64,000 nucleotides of DNA from Archangium sp. Its GTDB lineage: Bacteria > Myxococcota > Myxococcia > Myxococcales > Myxococcaceae. The translations under genes were made by a program, and so were the position numbers. The notes below the pieces were generated by a model that searched no databases, had not been told where the DNA came from, and worked only from the letters and a program-made list of their open reading frames with translations. The first letter of the stretch is position 1, and the number at the start of each line of letters is the position of its first letter. Below, in pieces: positions 27,593 through 34,938 of this stretch. The DNA lies in the NCBI GenBank assembly GCA_030681645.1, contig JAUXRX010000028.1, forward strand, positions 1 to 64,000. The letters run 5' to 3'.

Positions 27593-29188
27593 TCAGCGGT
27601 GCCCGCCCAGCGCGTGGCGGGTGGTGAAGCCGGCGTCTTCGTTGGTGATGCTCACTTCCACCAGGCCCTGCTCGTCGACGGTGTAGCGCTCGGTGACCCG
27701 CGGGCCCTCGCCCTCGAGCCGCCGCACGGCCACCGCCTCGAGCGGCTGATCTCGCAGCGCCGCCTCGAAGGGGAACCGCACGGTGCTCATGGGCGCGATG
27801 TCGCCCTGCGGGTAACCCCGCGCGTCGAAGCCGGCGCACTCGAAGAAGCGGAAGTGCCCCAGGTTGTGGGCGGCGCGGTACCGGCGCACCACCTCGAGCG
27901 GGCCCTGGCCCGGGCGGGGCAGCTCGGTCTCCCGGCCGAAGATGGTGTCGTAGGTGGCGGCGCGCCCGCCCTCGGCCTCGCGGAAGACGCCGAAGTGCCG
28001 CGAGAAGCGGTCGCTCAGCTCGAAGCGCAGCGCCTGGTCCGAGGCGATGGCCAGGCCGATGGCCACCGCGCCGTGCGGGTGGGGAGAGCGGTGCACGCGC
28101 CGCCCGAAGGACTCCTTGAGGGTGCGCGCCACCACGGGCAGCTCGCTGCCCCCGCCCACCACGTAGATGCCCGCCACGTCGTCCCTCGACTCCGCTCGGG
28201 ATGAACGGGGGGACTCGCCGTCCCTCGAATCCGCTCGGGAGGGCTCGTCGGGCATGCGGAGCAGCAGCGGCTGCATCGCCGCGATGGTGCGGTCCACCAG
28301 GGGCTGGCAGGCCAGCGCGTAGTCGGCCGCGGACACGGTGACGTCGGCCACGGGCGCGCGCTCGCCCAGGCAGCCCTCGAGGTCGATGGTGAGGCGGCGG
28401 GTGTTCGGGGTGAGCTGTTCCTTGGCGATGCGGCAGGCCTCGGTGAGCCGGCCGCGGAACCAGGGGGTGAGGGTGGCGAGGTCGAGCTTCGCGGCCCGCG
28501 CGACGAGCTGCACCAGCACGTCGTCGAAGTCGTCGCCCCCCAGCTCGGCCAGCCCGGCGGTCTGCACCACGTCGTGGCGCACGCCGGTCATCAACACCAG
28601 CGAGGCGTCGAAGGTGCCGCCGCCCAGGTCGTAGACCAGCACGTGCTCGCGCTTCGAGGTGAGGGTGCGCGCGTGGCGGTGCGCGTACTCGAAGCCGGCC
28701 GCCGAGGGCTCGTTGAGCATGGCGCGCACGGTGAAGCCGGCGCCGCGGAAGGCCTCGAGCGTCATGAAGCGCTGGGTGCAGAAGGCGTTGGCGGGCGAGG
28801 CCACCACCGCCTCGAAGCGCGCGGCCTTCTTGAGCTGCGCCGGCAGGTTCGACCGGGTGCGCAGCGCCCGCTCGAGCGAGGCCAGGAAGCCGGTGAGCAG
28901 CTCGGGCAGCGCCACCTCGCGGCCGCCCAGCGAGAGCGAGCCGCCGGCGCGCAGCGACTGCCGCGCGAGGAGCCGCTTGAAGGAGCGCGCCTGGCTCCAG
29001 CGCTCGTCGCCCGCCACCGCCAGGGCGTCGAGGCCGAAGCGGAGCTCGCCGTCGCGCGCGGCCACCACCGAGGGGAAGGTGTCGAGGGACTCTCCGGAGT
29101 CGAGCTCGAAGCTCACCAGCGGGTAGTTCCCGCGGTCAGCGAAGGCGACCACCGTGTGCGTCGTGCCGAAGTCGATGCCGAGGCTCAT
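27593..29188 (-). CDS. Hsp70-like (DnaK-type) ATPase with a repeat-derived insertion
   Basis: A 531-residue actin-fold ATPase. Phosphate-1 loop GIDFGTTHTVVAF is at the N-terminus, phosphate-2 is VYDLGGGTFDASL, and the adenosine motif VVGGGSELPVV follows. The nucleotide-binding domain is complete; the C-terminal part after residue about 370 is shorter than in DnaK and does not look like a full substrate-binding domain, so it is better called Hsp70-like. Residues about 314-336 (EPSRADSRDGESPRSS and the next few) are encoded by two copies of the intergenic 26-bp repeat, inserted in frame just before the adenosine motif. The gene is otherwise intact. Confidence 0.88.
   Translation of the reverse strand: MSLGIDFGTTHTVVAFADRGNYPLVSFELDSGESLDTFPSVVAARDGELRFGLDALAVAGDERWSQARSFKRLLARQSLRAGGSLSLGGREVALPELLTGFLASLERALRTRSNLPAQLKKAARFEAVVASPANAFCTQRFMTLEAFRGAGFTVRAMLNEPSAAGFEYAHRHARTLTSKREHVLVYDLGGGTFDASLVLMTGVRHDVVQTAGLAELGGDDFDDVLVQLVARAAKLDLATLTPWFRGRLTEACRIAKEQLTPNTRRLTIDLEGCLGERAPVADVTVSAADYALACQPLVDRTIAAMQPLLLRMPDEPSRADSRDGESPRSSRAESRDDVAGIYVVGGGSELPVVARTLKESFGRRVHRSPHPHGAVAIGLAIASDQALRFELSDRFSRHFGVFREAEGGRAATYDTIFGRETELPRPGQGPLEVVRRYRAAHNLGHFRFFECAGFDARGYPQGDIAPMSTVRFPFEAALRDQPLEAVAVRRLEGEGPRVTERYTVDEQGLVEVSITNEDAGFTTRHALGGHR
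28183..28243. repeat. 26-bp family repeats inside the Hsp70-like coding sequence
   Basis: Two direct copies of the intergenic repeat lie at 28183-28208 (CCCTCGACTCCGCTCGGGAT then GAACGG) and 28222-28243 (truncated at the end). Unlike the other copies, they are inside a reading frame and keep it open. Each adds a short Arg/Ser/Asp-rich peptide. Confidence 0.85.
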
Positions 29189-29297
29189 GCTGCGGCTTTA
29201 CTCTCTCGCCAGCCCGGGTTGATCTCCGTTCTCGGGCCTCGCAGCTCGACGGCACGGGCCCGAGACTGCGTTGGGTCGGCCGAAAGAGGCTTGTGCC

Positions 29298-29377
29298 CCG
29301 TTCTTCCCGAGCGGAGTCGAGGGATTGGCGCCCAGGCTCGCAGGAAGTCGCCCCTCGACTCCGCTCGGGGTGAACGG
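29298..29377. repeat. Inverted pair of 26-bp family repeats
   Basis: The left copy 29298-29323 (CCGTTCTTCCCGAGCGGAGT...) and the right copy 29351-29377 (CCCCTCGACTCCGCTCGGGG...) are inverted and could form a long hairpin. They occupy the gap between the divergent Hsp70-like gene (start 29188) and the thioredoxin-like gene (start 29433). Confidence 0.8.
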
Positions 29378-29432
29378 TGACGGGCTCGACTGGTGGCGAA
29401 CCGTCAGAGGCCGCGGCGCGCTCCCATGCGGC

Positions 29433-29780
29433 ATGAGCGAACACCTGACGACCCGCGAAGCGCTCGAAGAGCTGCTCGAGGACCTCATCCGCGAGAGCCC
29501 CGGGCTGGTGGTGCTGTTCACAGACGCGGGGTGCCAGGTGGCCGACGCCGTCGAGCCGAAGCTCGCGGCGTTGCTGCGCCAGGAGTTCCCCGCGCTGCGC
29601 TTCACGGTGGTGTCGCGCAGTGACTCGAGGCAGCTCCTCACCCAGATGGGGGTGCTCGCCTTTCCCACCGTCATCGTCTTCTTCGCCGGCAAGGAGACCG
29701 CCCGCTTCACCCGCGCCTTCTCGCTGGACGAGGTCGCCCAGGCGATCGAGCGGCCGTACGGGCTGCTCTTCGGACCATGA
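29433..29780 (+). CDS. Thioredoxin-fold protein without a CXXC motif
   Basis: A 115-residue protein with the thioredoxin strand pattern: PGLVVLFTDAGCQVADAVEPKL, then FPALRFTVVSRSDS, then the cis-proline turn GVLAFPTVIVFFAGKE. The active-site region keeps one Cys (GCQVA) where a redox thioredoxin would have CxxC, so it is unlikely to be a dithiol oxidoreductase. A monothiol, binding or chaperone role is possible. No signal peptide is present. The gene stands alone, divergent from the Hsp70-like gene. Confidence 0.75.
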   Translation: MSEHLTTREALEELLEDLIRESPGLVVLFTDAGCQVADAVEPKLAALLRQEFPALRFTVVSRSDSRQLLTQMGVLAFPTVIVFFAGKETARFTRAFSLDEVAQAIERPYGLLFGP

Positions 29781-29808
29781 GGCGTGAGAGCGCCGCCGTC
29801 GTGGCGGT

Positions 29809-30534
29809 TCACCTTCGGCCGCGGCGCCGGATGAACCAGACAGGCGGTCCCCACAGCGGGGCGAAGACCACCAGCACGATGAGGGCGCTGGCGAGGAACT
29901 GCACCACCGAGAGCAGGCTCCTGAGCGCCACGCGCGCGACCTCGAGGGGGCGCCAGTCCGTGCCGTCGAGCGAGGTGGTGGTCTGCGGGTAGAAGGTGGC
30001 GGTCACCGTCGAGAGCGCAGCGCCCTGCTCGAGGAACTTGATCCGCCCGGTGAGGCGCTCCAGCTGGCCCTGCACCTCGGTCAGCCCCCTGTTCACCTCG
30101 AGCGCGTCGTCGACCTTCGTCGCCTTCTCGAGCAGGAGCAGCAGCCGGTCGCGGGTGGCGGTGAGGTTCTTCCGCTGCGCCTCGAGGTCGACGTACTCCT
30201 CGGTGAAGTCGTCGGCGCGCACCTGCCGGGTGTCGACGCGCCGGGTGAGCGCGGCGACTTCCGAGAGCGCCAGCTCGAGCTTCGCGGCCGGCACCCGGAA
30301 CACCACGGTGAGCGAGGCGTCACTCAGCTCGGACGAGGTGGTGAAGCCACCCAGGGCGCTGACCTTCTGCCCGAGCGTGGCCTCGAGCCCGTCGAAGGTG
30401 TCCACCAGCGCCCGCAGCGTCGCCCCGCGGATGAGCACCCGGGGAATGGCTTCGGGCGCGGCGCGACCGCAGGCCGACATGAAGATCAACCCACAGCCGA
30501 AGAGGGCACCGCAGCGTCGGAGCAGTGTTTTCAT
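29809..30534 (-). CDS. DUF4349 lipoprotein
   Basis: A 241-residue lipoprotein with lipobox FMSAC and a DUF4349 domain. The order is: a beta segment (RGATLRALVDTFDGLEATLGQKVSALGGF), a strand pair (ASLTVVFRVPAAKLELALSEV), a coiled-coil (EEYVDLEAQRKNLTATRDRLLLLLEKA...), and a C-terminal transmembrane helix (VVQFLASALIVLVVFAPLWG) with a basic tail. It has a lipid anchor at one end and a membrane helix at the other. Proteins of this family appear in the envelopes of many bacteria; their function is not established. Confidence 0.88.
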   Translation of the reverse strand: MKTLLRRCGALFGCGLIFMSACGRAAPEAIPRVLIRGATLRALVDTFDGLEATLGQKVSALGGFTTSSELSDASLTVVFRVPAAKLELALSEVAALTRRVDTRQVRADDFTEEYVDLEAQRKNLTATRDRLLLLLEKATKVDDALEVNRGLTEVQGQLERLTGRIKFLEQGAALSTVTATFYPQTTTSLDGTDWRPLEVARVALRSLLSVVQFLASALIVLVVFAPLWGPPVWFIRRRGRR

Positions 30535-30626
30535 GCGGCCGAGCGTAGCGGGCCGCGCTTCCCCTGAGCCTCAGCGCCGCTTCATGGTTTCTTCACGGCG
30601 CGCTCACGTGCTCAAGCGCGAAGGCA

Positions 30627-30653
30627 CCCCTCGAGGCCGCTCGGGACGAACGG
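30627..30653. repeat. Single diverged copy of the 26-bp repeat
   Basis: CCCCTCGAGGCCGCTCGGGA followed by CGAACGG matches the family core with a few changes. It lies in the promoter region between the divergent DUF4349 and ApbE genes, unpaired with a second arm. Confidence 0.6.
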
Positions 30654-30692
30654 GCCCGCGTCAGACGTCGTCCTCCGGGTAGACTGCCTGCG

Positions 30693-31709
30693 GTGACGCT
30701 GCTGCTCCTGTTCCTCGCCGCCGCACCCGACGCAGGCGCGCAGAACGACGCCCGCACCCGCGAGCTGATGCACACCACGGTGACGATCGCCCTCCCCCAG
30801 TCCGTGCCGCTCGCGGCGCGCGAGGCGGCGTTCGCCGAGGGCTTCGGCGTGTTCGAGCACATCGACGCGGACCTCAACGAGTGGAAGCCCGGCTCGGCGC
30901 TGGCGCGGATCAACGCGGGCGGGGGCCAGCCGGTCGAAGCGCCGCGCGTGCTGTGCGAGGTGCTCGCGCTCGCGCTCGAGGGCGCGAAGCGCACCGGCGG
31001 CCTGTTCGATCCGACCTGGGCCGCGCTGCGCCCCGTGTGGAAGTTCGGCTCGGCCGAAGACGGCGTCGTTCCCTCGAAGGAAGCGGTGGCGGCGCTGTGC
31101 CCGAAGGTGGAGTGGGAACGGGTGAAGCTCACCTCGCGCCCCGACGGGAGCTGCACCGTGAGCCTCGGCCTTCCCGGCATGCAGGTGGGGCTGGGCGGGC
31201 TGGTGAAGGGGTGGGGCGTCGATCGCGTGGTGGCCGCGCTGCGCAAGCGGGGCCTGCAGGACTTCTACGTGCAGGCGGGCGGCGATCTCTACGTGGGCGG
31301 GAAGAACGGCGGCCGGCCGTGGCGGGTGGGCATTCGGGATCCCCGCGGCGCGAAGGCGTCGACCTTCGCGCGCATCGAGCTGTCCGACGCGGCGTTCTCC
31401 ACCAGCGGCGACTACGAGCACTTCTTCCTGAAGGACGGCGTGCGGTACCACCACCTGATCGATCCCCGCACCTGCTGGCCCGCCCGCGCCGCGGTGTCGA
31501 CCACGGTGCTGGCGAAGAGCGCGACCGACGCCGAGTTCCTCACCAAGGCCGCGTTCATCCTCGGGCCGAGAGAGGGGCAGAAGCTGGTGCGCTCGTTCGG
31601 CGCCGCCGCGGTGTGGGTGACCCACGACGGGCGGGTGCACACGACGGCGGGCCTCGCGAGGCAGCTCGAGGTGTGGCCGCCCTCCGGCCTCGACGGAGGT
31701 GCGCCGTGA
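30693..31709 (+). CDS. apbE: FAD:protein FMN transferase (ApbE family)
   Basis: A 338-residue exported protein of the ApbE family. ApbE attaches FMN to Thr residues of membrane flavoproteins such as Rnf and Nqr subunits, using Mg2+ and FAD. The start is GTG 30693, giving a signal peptide (MTLLLLFLAAAPDAGA). Motifs seen are ELMHTTVTIAL, the FAD region VGLGGLVKGWGVDRVV, QAGGDLYVGG and HHLIDPRTCWPA. The length fits the family. No Rnf or Nqr gene is in the window, so the acceptor protein is unknown. Confidence 0.88.
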   Translation: MTLLLLFLAAAPDAGAQNDARTRELMHTTVTIALPQSVPLAAREAAFAEGFGVFEHIDADLNEWKPGSALARINAGGGQPVEAPRVLCEVLALALEGAKRTGGLFDPTWAALRPVWKFGSAEDGVVPSKEAVAALCPKVEWERVKLTSRPDGSCTVSLGLPGMQVGLGGLVKGWGVDRVVAALRKRGLQDFYVQAGGDLYVGGKNGGRPWRVGIRDPRGAKASTFARIELSDAAFSTSGDYEHFFLKDGVRYHHLIDPRTCWPARAAVSTTVLAKSATDAEFLTKAAFILGPREGQKLVRSFGAAAVWVTHDGRVHTTAGLARQLEVWPPSGLDGGAP

Positions 31710-31733
31710 GCGCCCTTCGGGATAGATGAGGCG

Positions 31734-32990
31734 ATGCGCGCTCACCTGCTCCTCGGCGTCCTGGTGTCGTCCTGCAGTCCACCCGCAGGGCCCGAGGCGA
31801 CGAAGCAGGGGCTGCCCGCCAACGGGGCGCGCATCGCGCTCGAGTGCGAGGCGCATGGCGTGCGCGCGTTCGACGCGTCGCGCACGCTGATCCCCGGCGT
31901 CAAGCTCAACTGCACCGCTCACGCCGCGGACCGCACCGGCGCGCCGGTGAACGAGGCCAACGTGCTCTTCCTCACCGAGGCGGGGCGGATCATCACCTCG
32001 GGCGTCACCGCGACGGGCGCCGTCGACGGCGTCCTCGAGACGTCCGTGCCCCTGCCGAAGGACACCGACCCCGAGGTCTTCAGCTGGACCCCGGGGACAG
32101 GAGACCCGCTCAACACCGGCGAGCTGCTGGTGCCGACGTGGATGGTGCCGGACCGGTGGACGGAGAACCCGCTCGTCACCAGCGCCTCGGGCGTGCCCGC
32201 GTACACCTTGCGAGAGCCCCGCAGGCCCGACCCCATTCGCATCAAGAGCGATGGCACGGGGCGCTACGTCAACAACCCGCGCGACAACCTGGTGACGCTG
32301 ATCGCCGTGCTGGACGGGGAAGAGGGGTTCACCGACACCAACGGCAACGGCACCTTCGATCAGGGCGAGTCGTTCGTCGATCTCACCGAACCCTTCGTCG
32401 ACTCGAATGACAACGGCACCTGGGACGCCGACGAGCAGTTCATCGACGTCAACGGCAACCGCGAGTGGAACGGGAAGAACGGCAAGTGGGACCACGCGAC
32501 GAAGCTGTGGGTGATGGAGCGCGTGTTGTGGACTGGCGTGCCCGCGGAGGCAGATCTGCAGCCCGTGGTCGCCGGTGTCGTCGGTCACCGGGCCACGGTC
32601 GCCTTCGAGACGAGCCAGGTGGCGCTCATCTGCCCGGGCACGGGCACGACCTGCAGCCAGGCCCAGCCGGCCACCACGGCCGTGTTCCTCGCCGACCCCT
32701 GGTTCAACGCCCTCGCCCGCCTCGGCGCGACCGATGACTGCCAGGCCGCTGCGGCGGAGACCTTGCCCGTGGTGGTGGCCACGGTGGCAGGCCCTGGCGC
32801 GCGCGAGCTGTGGCCGGCGGGCGAACGAATCGTGCTGCAGCTCTCGGACAGGCGCGACGGCACCCAGAGCGTTCCCCGCCGCGCACCGCCGCTCGCCTTC
32901 ACAGCGAACTTCGCCTGCCGCTTCACCGGTGAGGTGGGGGCGGCGCGGCACGAGCTGCTCGTCGGTGCGGTGAACGGCACCATCGAGTGA
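31734..32990 (+). CDS. Lipoprotein with EF-hand-like calcium loops
   Basis: A 418-residue lipoprotein with a short signal (MRAHLLLGVLVSSCSPP). An Ig-like beta segment comes first, then a run of Asp/Asn loops near residues 203-250 (DTNGNGTFDQGE, DSNDNGTWDADE, DVNGNREWNG) that resemble calcium-binding EF-hand or dockerin-type loops. The C-terminal half is again beta-rich with four cysteines. It lies 24 bases after the ApbE gene and on the same strand, so the two may be co-transcribed. Its role is unknown. Confidence 0.82.
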   Translation: MRAHLLLGVLVSSCSPPAGPEATKQGLPANGARIALECEAHGVRAFDASRTLIPGVKLNCTAHAADRTGAPVNEANVLFLTEAGRIITSGVTATGAVDGVLETSVPLPKDTDPEVFSWTPGTGDPLNTGELLVPTWMVPDRWTENPLVTSASGVPAYTLREPRRPDPIRIKSDGTGRYVNNPRDNLVTLIAVLDGEEGFTDTNGNGTFDQGESFVDLTEPFVDSNDNGTWDADEQFIDVNGNREWNGKNGKWDHATKLWVMERVLWTGVPAEADLQPVVAGVVGHRATVAFETSQVALICPGTGTTCSQAQPATTAVFLADPWFNALARLGATDDCQAAAAETLPVVVATVAGPGARELWPAGERIVLQLSDRRDGTQSVPRRAPPLAFTANFACRFTGEVGAARHELLVGAVNGTIE

Positions 32991-33134
32991 GTCCCCGTTC
33001 AGCCTGAAGACGGAAGCACGCCTCGAGAAGGCGAATGCGAACGGATCTTGTCCGTGCTCGCCCCGGACAGGCTCTCGGCATGGGCAAAGATGTCAGGGTG
33101 GAGCGGACCGGCCTGGTCCAGGTCCCGGGGTCAC

Positions 33135-33296
33135 TATGACGGGATGAAGGTCACTCGCGGATCGACCGACATCCCGACAAGAAATCGCCCCAGATTGGTG
33201 CAGTCCCGCGGCATCTTCTGCGCCGAAATGCGCCGCGGCAGCCGGAATTCCTGTCGAGATGGCGGTCGATCCACGAGTGACCTTCATTCCGTCATA
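33135..33296. mobile_element. MITE-like palindromic element
   Basis: The 42-bp ends 33135-33176 and 33255-33296 are inverted repeats with 4 mismatches (TATGACGG-ATGAAGGTCA...). The similarity extends another ten bases inward. The centre holds a second, shorter inverted repeat around CCGCGGC. Each end begins with TA, which could be a target duplication. There is no transposase gene. The element fills most of the 330-base gap between the EF-hand-like lipoprotein and HEAT genes; the remaining 33000-33134 shows no gene. Confidence 0.7.
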
Positions 33297-33320
33297 GGAG
33301 CCTGAGGAGCGAGACTCCGG

Positions 33321-34022
33321 TCACCGCCCCGCCTCACGGACGCGCTGATCGACGTCGACCCGAACCCGCGCGAGCAGGCGCGAGGCGCGCTCGGCAGGCA
33401 GGCTCTTCACCGCCTCCGCCACGCCGAGGCGCGCGTACCAGTCCGGGTCGTCGAGCAGCACCTCGAGCGCGTCGGCATCACCGATGCGGCCCAGCGCCAG
33501 CGCAGTGATTCGTTTGAGCCAGCCCTGGTTCAGCGCGCCCGGCCGGGTGAGCACGGCGTGCAGCACTGCCGAGGCGTTGGGCAGCTTCAAGAGGCCCACC
33601 GCTTCGATGGCCGCGAGCCGGAGGAAGAAGTGCTCTTCCACTTCGTCGGCGCACCACGCCTCGAGGATCGGCGTGATGGTGCGGTCTCCGAGCGCAGCCA
33701 ACGCGCGGATCATCACTGCGTGACGGGGCTCGCGCAGCTCCAGGGACACCAGCGGCCGCAGCAGTGGAATCGCGCGCGCCCCGCACGCGGTCAGCCCTGC
33801 GTGGGCCGCTGCCCTCAGCCGATGCACCTCGTCGCCGATGTCCCCCGCGTCGTCGGTGAGGTCGACGTCATCGGCCTTGCGCAGCACCTCGAGCAGGGCG
33901 CGCACCGGCTCGTCACCCGGAAGCGCCGCGATGCCTTCCGCGGCGGCGATGGCCCCGCTCGTGTTCTCCCAGCCCGCGTGCCGACGGAGCTCGCCCAGCA
34001 GCGCGTCGAGCGCGGTGCTCAC
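33321..34022 (-). CDS. HEAT-repeat protein
   Basis: A 233-residue protein of about five HEAT-like helical repeats (for example HAVMIRALAALGDRTITPILEAW, FFLRLAAIEAVGLLKLPNASAVL, WLKRITALALGRIGDADALEVLLDD). Such solenoids bind proteins. The start is GTG 34022, overlapping the stop of the preceding gene as GTGA, which indicates translational coupling. It is the last gene of a three-gene operon with the small secreted protein and the TlpA-like redoxin. Confidence 0.85.
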   Translation of the reverse strand: MSTALDALLGELRRHAGWENTSGAIAAAEGIAALPGDEPVRALLEVLRKADDVDLTDDAGDIGDEVHRLRAAAHAGLTACGARAIPLLRPLVSLELREPRHAVMIRALAALGDRTITPILEAWCADEVEEHFFLRLAAIEAVGLLKLPNASAVLHAVLTRPGALNQGWLKRITALALGRIGDADALEVLLDDPDWYARLGVAEAVKSLPAERASRLLARVRVDVDQRVREAGR

Positions 34023-34327
34023 TTCGCCGGCTCCAGGCTCACCACCCGGCACCGCCAGGTGCTGTTCCACCGGCCCACCGTCACGCGCTGCACGTCGTGG
34101 CTCTCGACCTTGAACACGAGCTTCACCCGTCCGGGCGGGAGCACGAGGGGCTCGACCCAGTCGACGCGACCGGCGTGGTGGTACGGGAGCTTCAGGCGCG
34201 GCGGGGTGAACTCCGCGAGCAGGTCGTCACTGGTGACGACGTACGTGGCGCCCGGCTCGAGCCGTCCGTCGTACGGCGTCATCGCGCCTCCATCCGCTGC
34301 GAGCATGAGCACCACCAGTCCGAACAT
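34019..34327 (-). CDS. Small secreted protein of unknown family
   Basis: A 102-residue protein with a short hydrophobic leader (MFGLVVLMLAADGGA). The remainder (LEPGATYVVTSDDLLAEFTPPRLKLPYHHAGRVDWVEPLVLPPGRVKLVFKV) is beta-rich and ends WRCRVVSLEPAK. No family is recognised. It lies 11 bases after the redoxin gene and overlaps the HEAT-repeat gene, so the three form one operon. Confidence 0.6.
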   Translation of the reverse strand: MFGLVVLMLAADGGAMTPYDGRLEPGATYVVTSDDLLAEFTPPRLKLPYHHAGRVDWVEPLVLPPGRVKLVFKVESHDVQRVTVGRWNSTWRCRVVSLEPAK

Positions 34328-34338
34328 CTCGAATGGGC

Positions 34339-34848
34339 TCAGGGCTCGGCGAGCAGCGACTCCAGGTGACCCACCACCTCGGCCAGGCTCGTGCTCTCGA
34401 AGCCCTCGTGCACGTGGCGCACGACGCCCTTGCGATCGATCAACAGCGCGGTGGGCATCACCTTCACCTTGAGCGTCTCCTCGGACAGCTTCGCGTCGGT
34501 GTCGAGGAGGATGGGCAACGAGAGCTTCGTCTCGGTGATGAACTTCGGGATCTCCGCGGGCACCGCCGCGTCGCCGTCGACGTTGAGCGCGTAGAGCCGC
34601 AGGCCGCGCGCGGCGTACTTGCCGGCCAGCGCCTGGTATTGCGGCAACGACTCGCGGCACGGCTCACACCACGTCGCCCACACGTCGAGCATCACCACGT
34701 GGCCCCGCTCGGAGGACAGCGAGAAGGGCTCCTTCGAGGGGTAGGTGGGGAGGGTGAAGTCGAGCGGCGCGTCGCTGCGGTGTGAGCTGGGTGCCGCCCT
34801 GGTGCAACCCGCGAGGATGATCAGGGTGAGGCAACCGGAGAGGCGCAT
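34339..34848 (-). CDS. TlpA/ResA-like thioredoxin lipoprotein
   Basis: A 169-residue lipoprotein (lipobox LAGC) with a TlpA-like thioredoxin fold. The redox motif is WATWCEPCRESL, a WCxPC dithiol, and the cis-proline turn is KVMPTALLIDRKG. Such proteins reduce disulfides of periplasmic targets, often in cytochrome c assembly. It is the first gene of the operon with the small secreted protein and HEAT-repeat genes. No cytochrome maturation genes are adjacent, although a dihaem cytochrome lipoprotein is encoded 2 kb away. Confidence 0.9.
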   Translation of the reverse strand: MRLSGCLTLIILAGCTRAAPSSHRSDAPLDFTLPTYPSKEPFSLSSERGHVVMLDVWATWCEPCRESLPQYQALAGKYAARGLRLYALNVDGDAAVPAEIPKFITETKLSLPILLDTDAKLSEETLKVKVMPTALLIDRKGVVRHVHEGFESTSLAEVVGHLESLLAEP

Positions 34849-34938
34849 CGGGCGCGAAGAGTACCCCAGAACGGGTGACTCGCACGGCGCCGCTTCCGGC
34901 CTGCGTTATGCAGCACCCGCCCTCGGAAGGAGTCTCCG

